Of a DNA stretch of 64,000 nucleotides, positions 33,368 through 41,013 are shown piece after piece; within the stretch, counting starts at the first letter, position 1, and every line of letters starts with the position of its first letter. This DNA comes from a bacterium (lineage in GTDB: Bacteria > Desulfobacterota > DSWW01). The DNA is taken from the NCBI GenBank assembly GCA_028277985.1, contig JANQFG010000211.1, forward strand, positions 1-64,000. Reading direction: 5' to 3'. The notes under the pieces are model-generated. The model did no database searches. It saw only the letters and a program-made list of their open reading frames with translations, and was not told the origin of the DNA. Made by a program: the position numbers and the translations under genes.

Positions 33368-34310
33368 CCTACGAATTGCCCGGGAGAAGTCATGGGAGGT
33401 CTTCGGCAAGAGGCTTACCTTCTACATACCGGGGATGATCCGCTGTGACGGTGTCTGTGGGAAGTACCAGGCGATCTCCATCACCGGAGAAGACTGTACC
33501 CTGCAATGCGAGCATTGCAGGGGCGAGCTTCTGCGATCCATGATCCCGGCCACCACGCCCGGAGCACTCGTTGACCAATGCCTCAGGCTCGCCAAAAGAG
33601 GGAACCACGGCGTTCTCATCAGCGGGGGTTGCGACCGAAACGGGCGCCTGCCGTGGGAGCCTTATCTGTCGGCCATTCGGGAGATCAAGGACAGGACCGG
33701 TCTCCTCGTCTCGGTTCACAGCGGTCTTGTGGGTCACGAGACGGCTCGCCGCCTGAAAGACGCTGGGGTGGACCAGGCCCTCATCGATGTGGTGGGTGAC
33801 GATGAAACGTATCGGCAGGTGTGTCATGTCCCGTTTGGCGTTGCCGAGATCGAGGCCAGCCTGAAAGCCCTGGAAGACTCGGGCCTCGAGATCGTTCCCC
33901 ATGTGGTCTGTGGGCTGCACTTCGGCGAAATCAGGGGAGAGGCAAAGGCTCTGCAACTCGTTTCCCGGTTCGATGTGGCTCAGCTTGTCATCGTATCCGT
34001 GATGAAGACGCCGGGAAATTCGAACAATCGATTCCCCCCGGTCCGTGCAGAGGCCATCGCAGAGATCATTGCCGAGGCACGCTCCCTGATGCCCCATGTG
34101 CCGATCAGCCTGGGATGCGCCCGGGAAAGGGGGAATCGCAGCCTGGAGATGCTTGCCATCGACGCGGGCGTGACCTGCATGGCACTGCCCTCGGATGAAG
34201 CCGTCGAGCACGCCCGGAGCTATGGCCTGGAGGTCCTGTTCCAGCCCACGTGCTGTTCGGTGAGGCCGTCATCCCCGCGAAAGCGGGGATCCATTGGTAC
34301 ATTGTGCTGA
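33354..34310 (+). CDS. Radical SAM protein, LipS1/LipS2-type lipoate synthase subunit candidate
   Basis: The 318-residue protein carries the radical SAM cysteines in DCTLQCEHCRGE (CxxxCxxC), preceded by GMIRCDGVCGKYQAISITGE with two further cysteines that could bind an auxiliary cluster. A TIM-barrel pattern and a PTCC end follow. The last 13 or so codons run through a REP-like repeat (34271-34290), so the ancestral C-terminus was probably at FQPTCCSV. It overlaps the LipT-like gene by 14 bases. With the next radical SAM protein it would form the two-part lipoyl synthase; which is LipS1 and which LipS2 I cannot tell. Confidence 0.78.
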   Translation: MPTRNLRIAREKSWEVFGKRLTFYIPGMIRCDGVCGKYQAISITGEDCTLQCEHCRGELLRSMIPATTPGALVDQCLRLAKRGNHGVLISGGCDRNGRLPWEPYLSAIREIKDRTGLLVSVHSGLVGHETARRLKDAGVDQALIDVVGDDETYRQVCHVPFGVAEIEASLKALEDSGLEIVPHVVCGLHFGEIRGEAKALQLVSRFDVAQLVIVSVMKTPGNSNNRFPPVRAEAIAEIIAEARSLMPHVPISLGCARERGNRSLEMLAIDAGVTCMALPSDEAVEHARSYGLEVLFQPTCCSVRPSSPRKRGSIGTLC

Positions 34311-34333
34311 GGGATTCCCGCGTGCGCGGGAAT
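34271..34333. repeat. Pair of REP-like palindromes
   Basis: Hairpins ATCCCCGC/GCGGGGAT (34271-34278 and 34283-34290) and ATTCCCGCG/CGCGGGAAT (34314-34322 and 34325-34333). They form the same two-palindrome unit as 2803-2863. The first palindrome lies inside the 3' end of the preceding reading frame. Confidence 0.82.
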
Positions 34334-34381
34334 GACGCATAGGGAGAGGGAACCATAGCAGAGCAACGGAAGAACCGGAGA

Positions 34382-35461
34382 ATGACTGAATTGTCAGAGA
34401 AGCATGTCGAACAAAGCCCCGATTTCGTGCGGATGAGCCTGGCTGCGGCCATGACCCTCGGATTCAAGAGAGGAATCTTCTATCGGAATGCGCGGCTTCA
34501 TTGCATCAACCTGCTCCTCACCTACCCCGAAGGGTGTGTAGGCAAGTGCGCCTATTGCGGCCTCTCAGGTGCGCGCTCCGGTGAGTACGGCAGCAAGAGC
34601 TTTATACGGGTACAGTGGCCCACTTATGCGATCGAAGAAATCATCGAGAGGATTTCAACCCGACGGGACAGGGTGAAGAGGATCTGCATCTCCATGATCA
34701 CCCGGAGGCAGGCGGTGGAGGATACGAAAGAGATCTGCCGTCGCCTGCGATCGAGCGTCGACGTTCCGGTGAGCCTGCTGATCTGCCCCACTCTACTCGA
34801 AAGGCGGGATCTCCTCGACTTCCGGGAGGCAGGGGCGGACAAGATCGGCGTGGCCATCGACCTGGCAACGCCCGAACTCTTTGATCGATTCAGGGGCGGT
34901 GGTGTAAAGGGTCCTCACGAATGGAAGCGATATTGGCGGTGTCTTTCCGATTGCCTGGGCGTCTTCGGGCAAGGCAATGCAGGGGCCCATTTCATGGTGG
35001 GCATGGGCGAAACGGAAAGGGAAATGTGCCGGGCCATCCAGCGGGTGAAGGACATGGGAGGAGAAACACACCTGTTCTCGTTCTATCCGGAGGGGAACTC
35101 GCGGATGGCGGATCATCCGCTTCCTCCGATGGACACGTATCGACGGGTGCAGCTCGCTCGGTACCTGATCGACCAGGGAACCGGTCGAGCGGACCGCTTC
35201 TCTTTCGATCCTCTCGGCACGATCGAGGATTTCGGGATTCGTCCGGAGGAACTGGACGGGATCATCGACAGGGGCGAGCCCTTTCGGACGAGCGGGTGCG
35301 TCGGCAGGGACGGCGAGGTAGCCTGCAACCGGCCCTTCGGGAACTCACCTCCCGGCCCGGATATTCGCAACTTTCCGTTTCCACCCACATCCGAGGATGT
35401 TGCCCGCATCCGAGCCCAGATGCTAGGGTGTGAGGGTGGATGCGATGGTGGACGAGACTGA
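34382..35461 (+). CDS. Radical SAM protein (biotin-synthase-like), second LipS-type subunit candidate
   Basis: The 359-residue protein has the radical SAM motif EGCVGKCAYCGLSG (CxxxCxxC) near residue 55, a full TIM barrel (ISMITRRQAVEDT, GADKIGVAIDLATPELFD, GMGETEREM) and extra cysteines near the end (TSGCVGRDGEVACNRP, GCEGGCDGG) that may hold an auxiliary cluster. The order ligase, flavoprotein, radical SAM, radical SAM matches the alternative lipoate pathway. It starts 71 bases after the previous gene, beyond the REP unit, behind CCGGAGA. A different radical SAM reaction cannot be excluded by eye. Confidence 0.77.
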   Translation: MTELSEKHVEQSPDFVRMSLAAAMTLGFKRGIFYRNARLHCINLLLTYPEGCVGKCAYCGLSGARSGEYGSKSFIRVQWPTYAIEEIIERISTRRDRVKRICISMITRRQAVEDTKEICRRLRSSVDVPVSLLICPTLLERRDLLDFREAGADKIGVAIDLATPELFDRFRGGGVKGPHEWKRYWRCLSDCLGVFGQGNAGAHFMVGMGETEREMCRAIQRVKDMGGETHLFSFYPEGNSRMADHPLPPMDTYRRVQLARYLIDQGTGRADRFSFDPLGTIEDFGIRPEELDGIIDRGEPFRTSGCVGRDGEVACNRPFGNSPPGPDIRNFPFPPTSEDVARIRAQMLGCEGGCDGGRD

Positions 35462-35478
35462 ATCAGGGGGGATCGAAG

Positions 35479-36654
35479 ATGAGCGATGAGAAAAGCACGC
35501 CCAGACAGAGGGTGCTCGATGCGATCAACCATCGAGAACCGGACCGTGTTCCGTTCGCATTGGGCTGTTCGCTGGAGACCGCGATCACACATCAGGCGTA
35601 CGATCGTTGGGTCCAATTTCTTGGACTGACAGAGGAGCCGGACGACACCCTCCCGAACATCTTCGTGGATGGTGCGGGTTTCAAGCAGATCCCGGAGAAC
35701 ATTCTCGAGCAGTTGAATGTGGACACCCGGGGATTCCTGCTCCAGCAGCCTTCCGACCCTCCGCCGGAGATCAGGCAGGATGGCAGCACCCTGATCTTCG
35801 TGGATGACTGGGGGATCACCTGGGGCCAGCCGGAAACCAGCCTGTACATGGATCCGATCGGCCACCCCCTCCAGGGCGATCTCACGGATGAGGCGCTCGA
35901 CAACTACAAGTGTCCGGATCCATATCAGGAGGGACGGTTCGCCGGGGTCGCGAAAGAGGCCAGGCGGCTCCGCGAGACAGGGGCTGCCGTCCTTATGAGT
36001 GCCTACGGGCTCGGGCAATGGGATTACATACACATGCTCTGCGGCATGGAGCAGGCCTTGATGGATCTCGTACTAAAGCCGAAGGAGATGGAAAGGCTGC
36101 TGCGAATGATTCACGAGGTCCAGATGGGATACTGGGAAAAGGCACTCGAGATCGTTGGCGATGACATCGACATCGTCATGCACAGCGACGACCTGGGGAT
36201 GCAGAACAGCCCGATGATGTCGCCCGACATGTACCGGCGGCTCATAAAGCCCCTTCATGAAGAGCTGATCCGAACGATCAAGAAGAAGGCGAAGGGCGAA
36301 GTGAAGTTCCTGCTGCACAGTTGCGGCAGTGTCCGGGCTCTCATTCCGGACTTCATCGATGTGGGCGTGGACATACTGAACCCGATCCAGGTGAGTGCGG
36401 CGGGCATGGATACGGCCGAGTTGAAGAAGGAGTTCGGCAAGGATCTCTGTTTCTGCGGCGGTGGGGTGGACACACAGGAGATCCTTCCACGGGGCAATCC
36501 CGAGCAGGTCCGGGACGAGGTGAAGCGCCGACTGGACGATCTGGCCCCGGGAGGAGGCTACATCTTTGCCGCGGTCCACAATATCCAGGCGGATGTACCG
36601 CCCGAGAACCTGCAGGCCATGTACCAAACACTCCAAGAGTACGGAAAATACTAA
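35479..36654 (+). CDS. UroD-like corrinoid methyltransferase (MtaA/CmuA family)
   Basis: The 391-residue protein belongs to the uroporphyrinogen decarboxylase superfamily but has the zinc site of methyltransferases: His280 and Cys282 in LLHSCGSV and Cys326 in LCFCGGGVD. These bind zinc to activate a thiol methyl acceptor or donor. AGGGGGG precedes the ATG, 17 bases after the radical SAM gene. It shares its direction with a B12-binding protein two genes downstream, completing a methyl-transfer module. The methyl substrate (methoxy compound, methylthiol, glycine derivative) is unknown. Confidence 0.83.
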   Translation: MSDEKSTPRQRVLDAINHREPDRVPFALGCSLETAITHQAYDRWVQFLGLTEEPDDTLPNIFVDGAGFKQIPENILEQLNVDTRGFLLQQPSDPPPEIRQDGSTLIFVDDWGITWGQPETSLYMDPIGHPLQGDLTDEALDNYKCPDPYQEGRFAGVAKEARRLRETGAAVLMSAYGLGQWDYIHMLCGMEQALMDLVLKPKEMERLLRMIHEVQMGYWEKALEIVGDDIDIVMHSDDLGMQNSPMMSPDMYRRLIKPLHEELIRTIKKKAKGEVKFLLHSCGSVRALIPDFIDVGVDILNPIQVSAAGMDTAELKKEFGKDLCFCGGGVDTQEILPRGNPEQVRDEVKRRLDDLAPGGGYIFAAVHNIQADVPPENLQAMYQTLQEYGKY

Positions 36655-36662
36655 GGTTGGAT

Positions 36663-36756
36663 ATTGCGAGCCGGAGGCGAAGCAATCCCCCCGCCTGAGT
36701 TCGGAAGCAGGAAGTAACTTTGGGATTGCCTCGGTCGCTTGCCGCGCCCTCGCAAT
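36663..36756. repeat. Two ATTGC...GCAAT palindromes
   Basis: Pairs ATTGC/GCAAT at 36663-36686 and 36725-36756 flank a short spacer between the methyltransferase and DUF1638 genes. They belong to the family at 2953-2983 and 29487-29508. An ATG at 36739 lies inside the repeat and is unlikely to be a true start. Confidence 0.6.
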
Positions 36757-36807
36757 GGCCATGGGTTGCTGCCCTGGGAATCAAGTCAACGATGCAGGGA
36801 GAATCCG

Positions 36808-39675
36808 TTGGGTAAGCAGAGCATCTGTGTGATTGCATGCGGCGTTTTGACCGGCGAAATCCGGAACGTGGCCGAGAGATTGGGCATCGAAGTCGACGAG
36901 CGTTTCTTGGAGGCGGGCCTGCACCAGAGGCCCTCGGACCTTCGCAGACAACTCCAGGAGACGGTCGACGAGGCTTCATCGTCAGACCGATACGACCGAA
37001 TCGTCATCGGGTACGGGGTCTGCGGACGCGGGACGCTTGGGATCGAATCCCGCAGTGTGCCCCTGGCGATTCCCAAAGTTCACGATTGCATCGCCCTGTT
37101 CCTGGGAAGCGACAAGGCCTACCGGGATCAGTTCTCCCGCTATCCCGGGACCTTCTACATCTCCGAAGGCTGGTACCGCGAGAAGAGCGAGCCTCTTTCC
37201 CAGGCGAAGCGCTGGGCCCCACTGGGCGAGGAGCGGGTCAGCTACGACGAGATCGCCGAGAAATACGGTTCAGAGCTTGCGGACCAGCTTTTCAAGGTTC
37301 TCAACAGCTGGCAGCGCAACTACCAGAGGGCCGCCTTCATCGATACGGGTGCCGAGGATGCAGAGATCTGCGAGAAGTATGCGAAAGCGATCGCCACCGA
37401 GTTCGGATGGATGTACGAAAGAATCCAGGGCGACCTTTCCCTTGTCGAGAAACTCCTTCTAGCGGACGAGACCACAGAAGAGATCCTGGTCGTTCCCCCA
37501 AAGCAAAGAACAGAATTCGATCCCTTGTCGGGTACGTTGACGTCCCACCCGATCTGGGCGCCGAGCGGTGTGACCCCGGTGAAGAGGAAGAGGATCGTCA
37601 CGAAGGACGAGCCTCCTTCCACTAGGCCCCGAGAGAGGCGGTCCCGGCGAATCGGCCTAGGTGTCGACGCGGGCGGCACGTACACGGATGCGGTCATCTA
37701 TGATCTCGCGGCCGGAAGAGTGCTCGACAAGAAGAAGGCACCCACCACGAAGTGGGACTTCGCCGTGGGCATCCGGGAGGCGCTGGCAGGCCTGGATCCT
37801 GATTTGCTCGAATCTGTGGAGTTGGCCGCTCTTTCCACAACCCTGGCAACGAACGCGATCGTGGAAGGGAAGGGCCAGAGGGTCGGCCTGCTCTTCATGC
37901 CCCCTTACGGCCTGTTCAAGCCGGAGGACATCACCTACGAGCCGAAGGCTCTCATTTCCGGCCGGCTCGAGATCACGGGGGAAGAGATCCAGGCCGTGGA
38001 CGGCGAGGAGGTGCGCCGTATCGCAAGGGAGATGGTCGACCGGTCCGAGGTAAAGGCCTTTGCCGTGTCCGGTTTCGCGGGGGCGATCAATCCGGAGCAC
38101 GAGCTGCTGGTCAAGGAATTGCTCCGGGACGAGACCGGCCTTTTCGTGACCTGCGGACACGAGCTGTCCGATATTCTGGATTTTCGCACCCGGGCGCGCA
38201 CAGCGGTGATGAACGGCAGGATCATTCCTCTACTGGCCCAGTTGCTGAAAGATCTCGAGAAGGTCCTGCTCGGCCTGGGGATCCGGTCACCCGTCGTGGT
38301 CGTGAAAGGGGACGGCACCCTGATGAGCAAGGAGACCGCCCTGGAGCGGCCCGTGGAGACGATCCTTTCCGGACCGGCAGCGAGCGTGGCCGGAGCGCGC
38401 CATCTAACCGGAACCGAGGACGCCATCGTCGTCGACATGGGCGGCACGACCACGGACACCGCCATGCTGCGGGACGGACGGGTCACGGTGTGTGAGAGCG
38501 GGTCCCACGTGGGAGGAAAGAAGACGCACGTCAAGGCCCTTCGAATCCGAACGGCCGGACTCGGCGGAGACAGCTTCATTGTCTGGAACAAGGGTGGTTT
38601 CGAAATCGGTCCGCAGCGGGTCGCACCCATGGCATGGTTGGGCTCGCAGGGGCCGGGCGTGGATGCTGCCCTGGATTTCCTGATGCAGCGCCTGGACGAT
38701 TACACGGGCTCAACGACCAAGATGCAGATCCTGATCCGACAGGGCGACGAGGACGGCCTGCCCTTGACCGCGAGGGAGACGGAAATTGTGAACCTGCTCA
38801 AGGAGCGGCCCCACTCGTTGCAGGAGCTCGCAGAGAGGACCGGTCTTTCCCATTGGAGCTTCGTCCCGATTGCCCGTCTCGAGGGGCAATTCGCCGTGCA
38901 GCGGTGCGGCCTTACTCCGACGGATCTGCTGAACGGTCGAAACGAGACGGCTCTCTGGGACACGAACAGTTCGAAGAGGATGTGCGAGATCTTCAGCGAG
39001 ATCACGGGCATGACGCCCGAGGAAATGATTCAGACCCTTTTGGACGAAATGGTGCGGAAACTCGCACTCGAGGTCGTGAAGCGGCAACTGGACGCGGAGA
39101 CGGATCCCGGGCAGATGGAGGATTGCGACGTCTGCCGGGTGCTGATCAAGAACCTGCTGGGCAGCAGCAACCAGGATTACAGCCTCCGGATGAGGATGCA
39201 CAAGCCGATCATCGGTATCGGTGCGCCGGTTCATCTGTTTCTCGCCGAGGCGGCATCGCTTCTGGGCGCCGAAGCCATCCTGCCCGAACATGCGGACGTG
39301 GCGAATGCGATCGGCGCCGTCACCAGCCGGGTGCTGATCCGGCGACAGGTCAAGATCCGGCCGAGCCAGGCAGGAGGCTTCCTGCTCGAGGGGCTTCCGG
39401 GTGCAAAACGCTTCCTGGAGTTCGACGAGGCGATGACCGAGGCGGAGGAAGGGGTTACCCGGCTGGTTCGCCAGCTCGCGCTGGCATCCGGTACGAGCGA
39501 AACATCTGTGGAAATCGATGTGGACGACCACATCCACACTCTTTCGGGCGGAAGCCAGATCTTCCTGCGTCGCACCCTGTCCGCCGAGCTAACCGGAGAG
39601 CCGGATCACATTCCAGCATGGCAGGAAGGGCAGGCCGGAACGCAGGAACCCATGAAAGGGACAGCAGAGGAGTGA
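36808..39675 (+). CDS. DUF1638-hydantoinase/oxoprolinase (ASKHA ATPase) fusion
   Basis: The 955-residue protein starts at a TTG behind AGGGAGA. Residues about 1-230 are a DUF1638 domain (ICVIACGVLTGEI, IVIGYGVCGRGTLGIESR, FLGSDKAYRDQF). From about 290 comes a hydantoinase A/oxoprolinase ATPase with the two phosphate motifs GVDAGGTYTDAVIYD and VDMGGTTTDTAML. An inserted winged-helix-like segment lies at about residues 670-700 (LKERPHSLQELAERTG). It lies between a UroD-like methyltransferase and the corrinoid protein, so an ATP-driven role in reactivating or loading the corrinoid protein is plausible (inference). Confidence 0.82.
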   Translation: MGKQSICVIACGVLTGEIRNVAERLGIEVDERFLEAGLHQRPSDLRRQLQETVDEASSSDRYDRIVIGYGVCGRGTLGIESRSVPLAIPKVHDCIALFLGSDKAYRDQFSRYPGTFYISEGWYREKSEPLSQAKRWAPLGEERVSYDEIAEKYGSELADQLFKVLNSWQRNYQRAAFIDTGAEDAEICEKYAKAIATEFGWMYERIQGDLSLVEKLLLADETTEEILVVPPKQRTEFDPLSGTLTSHPIWAPSGVTPVKRKRIVTKDEPPSTRPRERRSRRIGLGVDAGGTYTDAVIYDLAAGRVLDKKKAPTTKWDFAVGIREALAGLDPDLLESVELAALSTTLATNAIVEGKGQRVGLLFMPPYGLFKPEDITYEPKALISGRLEITGEEIQAVDGEEVRRIAREMVDRSEVKAFAVSGFAGAINPEHELLVKELLRDETGLFVTCGHELSDILDFRTRARTAVMNGRIIPLLAQLLKDLEKVLLGLGIRSPVVVVKGDGTLMSKETALERPVETILSGPAASVAGARHLTGTEDAIVVDMGGTTTDTAMLRDGRVTVCESGSHVGGKKTHVKALRIRTAGLGGDSFIVWNKGGFEIGPQRVAPMAWLGSQGPGVDAALDFLMQRLDDYTGSTTKMQILIRQGDEDGLPLTARETEIVNLLKERPHSLQELAERTGLSHWSFVPIARLEGQFAVQRCGLTPTDLLNGRNETALWDTNSSKRMCEIFSEITGMTPEEMIQTLLDEMVRKLALEVVKRQLDAETDPGQMEDCDVCRVLIKNLLGSSNQDYSLRMRMHKPIIGIGAPVHLFLAEAASLLGAEAILPEHADVANAIGAVTSRVLIRRQVKIRPSQAGGFLLEGLPGAKRFLEFDEAMTEAEEGVTRLVRQLALASGTSETSVEIDVDDHIHTLSGGSQIFLRRTLSAELTGEPDHIPAWQEGQAGTQEPMKGTAEE

Positions 39676-39678
39676 GCG

Positions 39679-40308
39679 ATGGCAGATCTCGTACAACTTT
39701 CAGAGGCCCTCCAGAAGATGGATATCCCAGGGGTGAAGAAACTCACCGAGGAGGCGATCGCCGCGGGGATGGACCCGCAGAAGATCCTCGCTGACGGCCT
39801 GATCGCCGGCATGGATGTAGCCGGAGGCAAGTTCAAGCGGAACGAGATCTTCATCCCCGAGATGCTGGTGATCGCAAAGGCGATGAACGAGGCCCTGGCG
39901 ATTCTCAAGCCGAAGCTGATCGAGGTGGGCGCGGAGCCGGTCGGCAAGGCAGTCATCGGCACGGTGAAAGGCGACGTTCATGACATCGGGAAGAACATGC
40001 TGGGCATGATGCTCGAAGGGGCCGGCCTGGAGGTCAAGGATTTGGGCTACGATGTCCCTCCCGAGAAGTTCGTCGAAGCGGTCAAGAACGAATCCCCCCA
40101 GATCCTCGGTATGTCCGCCCTCCTTTCAACCACCATGGTGGAGTTGCCGGTAGTGATCGACGCCCTGAAGGAAGCTGGAATCCGCGACCAGGTGAAGATC
40201 GTCGTGGGTGGTGCCCCGGTGACCCAGAAGTATGCGGACGACATCGGCGCGGACGGCTATGGCGACGACGCCGCCACCGGTGCAGAGGTGGCAAGGAAGT
40301 TCGTCTGA
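39679..40308 (+). CDS. Corrinoid (B12-binding) methyl carrier protein
   Basis: The 209-residue protein has an N-terminal helical cap (about 1-85) and a cobalamin-binding Rossmann domain with the lower-ligand motif GDVHDIGKNM (Asp99, His101, Gly104), the GLEVKDLGYDVPPEKFV segment and a terminal VVGGAPVT. It is the MtbC/MttC/MtaC type of methyl carrier. It begins three bases after the stop of the preceding gene, behind GAGGAG, and is expected to shuttle a methyl group to the UroD-like enzyme at 35479. No dedicated primary methyltransferase is visible nearby. Confidence 0.92.
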   Translation: MADLVQLSEALQKMDIPGVKKLTEEAIAAGMDPQKILADGLIAGMDVAGGKFKRNEIFIPEMLVIAKAMNEALAILKPKLIEVGAEPVGKAVIGTVKGDVHDIGKNMLGMMLEGAGLEVKDLGYDVPPEKFVEAVKNESPQILGMSALLSTTMVELPVVIDALKEAGIRDQVKIVVGGAPVTQKYADDIGADGYGDDAATGAEVARKFV

Positions 40309-40488
40309 CAATTACGCGTCCGCCTTCGCCCGAGACCATAGCCTTGGTTGTCGATCCAGGGCGATGTAGGCCTCGCACGGCACTCCTGGGGGCTTCGGCG
40401 TGATGTCGCCCCAGGCGCTTCGATGGGACCCAGAGCCTGGCCGTGGGGCTCCATTTTTAGAGATAAAACGTTGCGGTTGTCTCCCTGT

Positions 40489-40518
40489 TTGACACTCGGA
40501 AGGGCGGTCTTCTATAAC
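40489..40518 (+). promoter_or_regulatory. Sigma-70 promoter of the small lipoprotein gene
   Basis: TTGACA (40489-40494), an 18-base spacer and TATAAC (40513-40518), 49 bases before the start codon. Confidence 0.65.
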
Positions 40519-40566
40519 CATGAAGGCTCCAACCTTCCGTGCCCAAACCACTCAAAGGAGACAGCC

Positions 40567-41013
40567 GTGAAGACACTTCTTGCCATTCTTCTTGCATCCC
40601 TCTTCTGCTGCATGAGCTGCGGCAGCGATGATGCTGTGGACCCGGGAAGACCCGCGGGCTCTCCACCCCAGATCGCCGACCTCAACTGTGATCCCACCGC
40701 GGTGACAGTGGGTGAAGGGTCAGGGGCGACGACGGTGGATTGCACAGTGAGCTTTTCAGATGCAGACCAAGACTTGGAGACGATCCTCGTGCGCTTCCGA
40801 CAGAATTGCGGGACAGGCTCCTGGCAGGAGATCCCGAATGACGTGATCGCCCAGACGGCCGGAAGAACCCAAGGACAGCTCGACTTCGACTTCATTGCCG
40901 AGACGAACTGCCCGGCAAGCAACTATCCCTATGACATCACGGCAGAGGACAGTACCGGCCGGGTTTCCGTAGTCCTGACCCTCCAGTTCCTCCTGGAGGA
41001 CCCCGCCCCCTAA
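40567..41013 (+). CDS. Small putative lipoprotein, unknown function
   Basis: The 148-residue protein starts at a GTG four bases after AAAGGAGAC. It has a lipoprotein-type signal (residues 1-18 with cysteines at FCCMSCG), then a Pro/Gly-rich linker and a beta-rich domain with four further cysteines (LNCDP, TVDCTVSF, QNCGTG, ETNCPA) that may form disulfides. The domain looks Ig/cadherin-like (SFSDADQDLETI) but I cannot assign it. It converges with the DUF481 gene; the stop codons overlap by four bases. Confidence 0.65.
   Translation: MKTLLAILLASLFCCMSCGSDDAVDPGRPAGSPPQIADLNCDPTAVTVGEGSGATTVDCTVSFSDADQDLETILVRFRQNCGTGSWQEIPNDVIAQTAGRTQGQLDFDFIAETNCPASNYPYDITAEDSTGRVSVVLTLQFLLEDPAP

Noticed and set aside
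36739-36807. ATG at 36739 as the start of the DUF1638 fusion
   Set aside because: It lies inside a palindromic repeat, and the residues before 36808 do not resemble the domain. The TTG at 36808 has a ribosome site.
27174-40308. A full sHdr sulfur-oxidation locus
   Set aside because: Only a lipoyl carrier, an HdrD-like protein and lipoate enzymes are present. The HdrA/B/C-type subunits of the sHdr complex are not in the window, so the pathway name was not applied.
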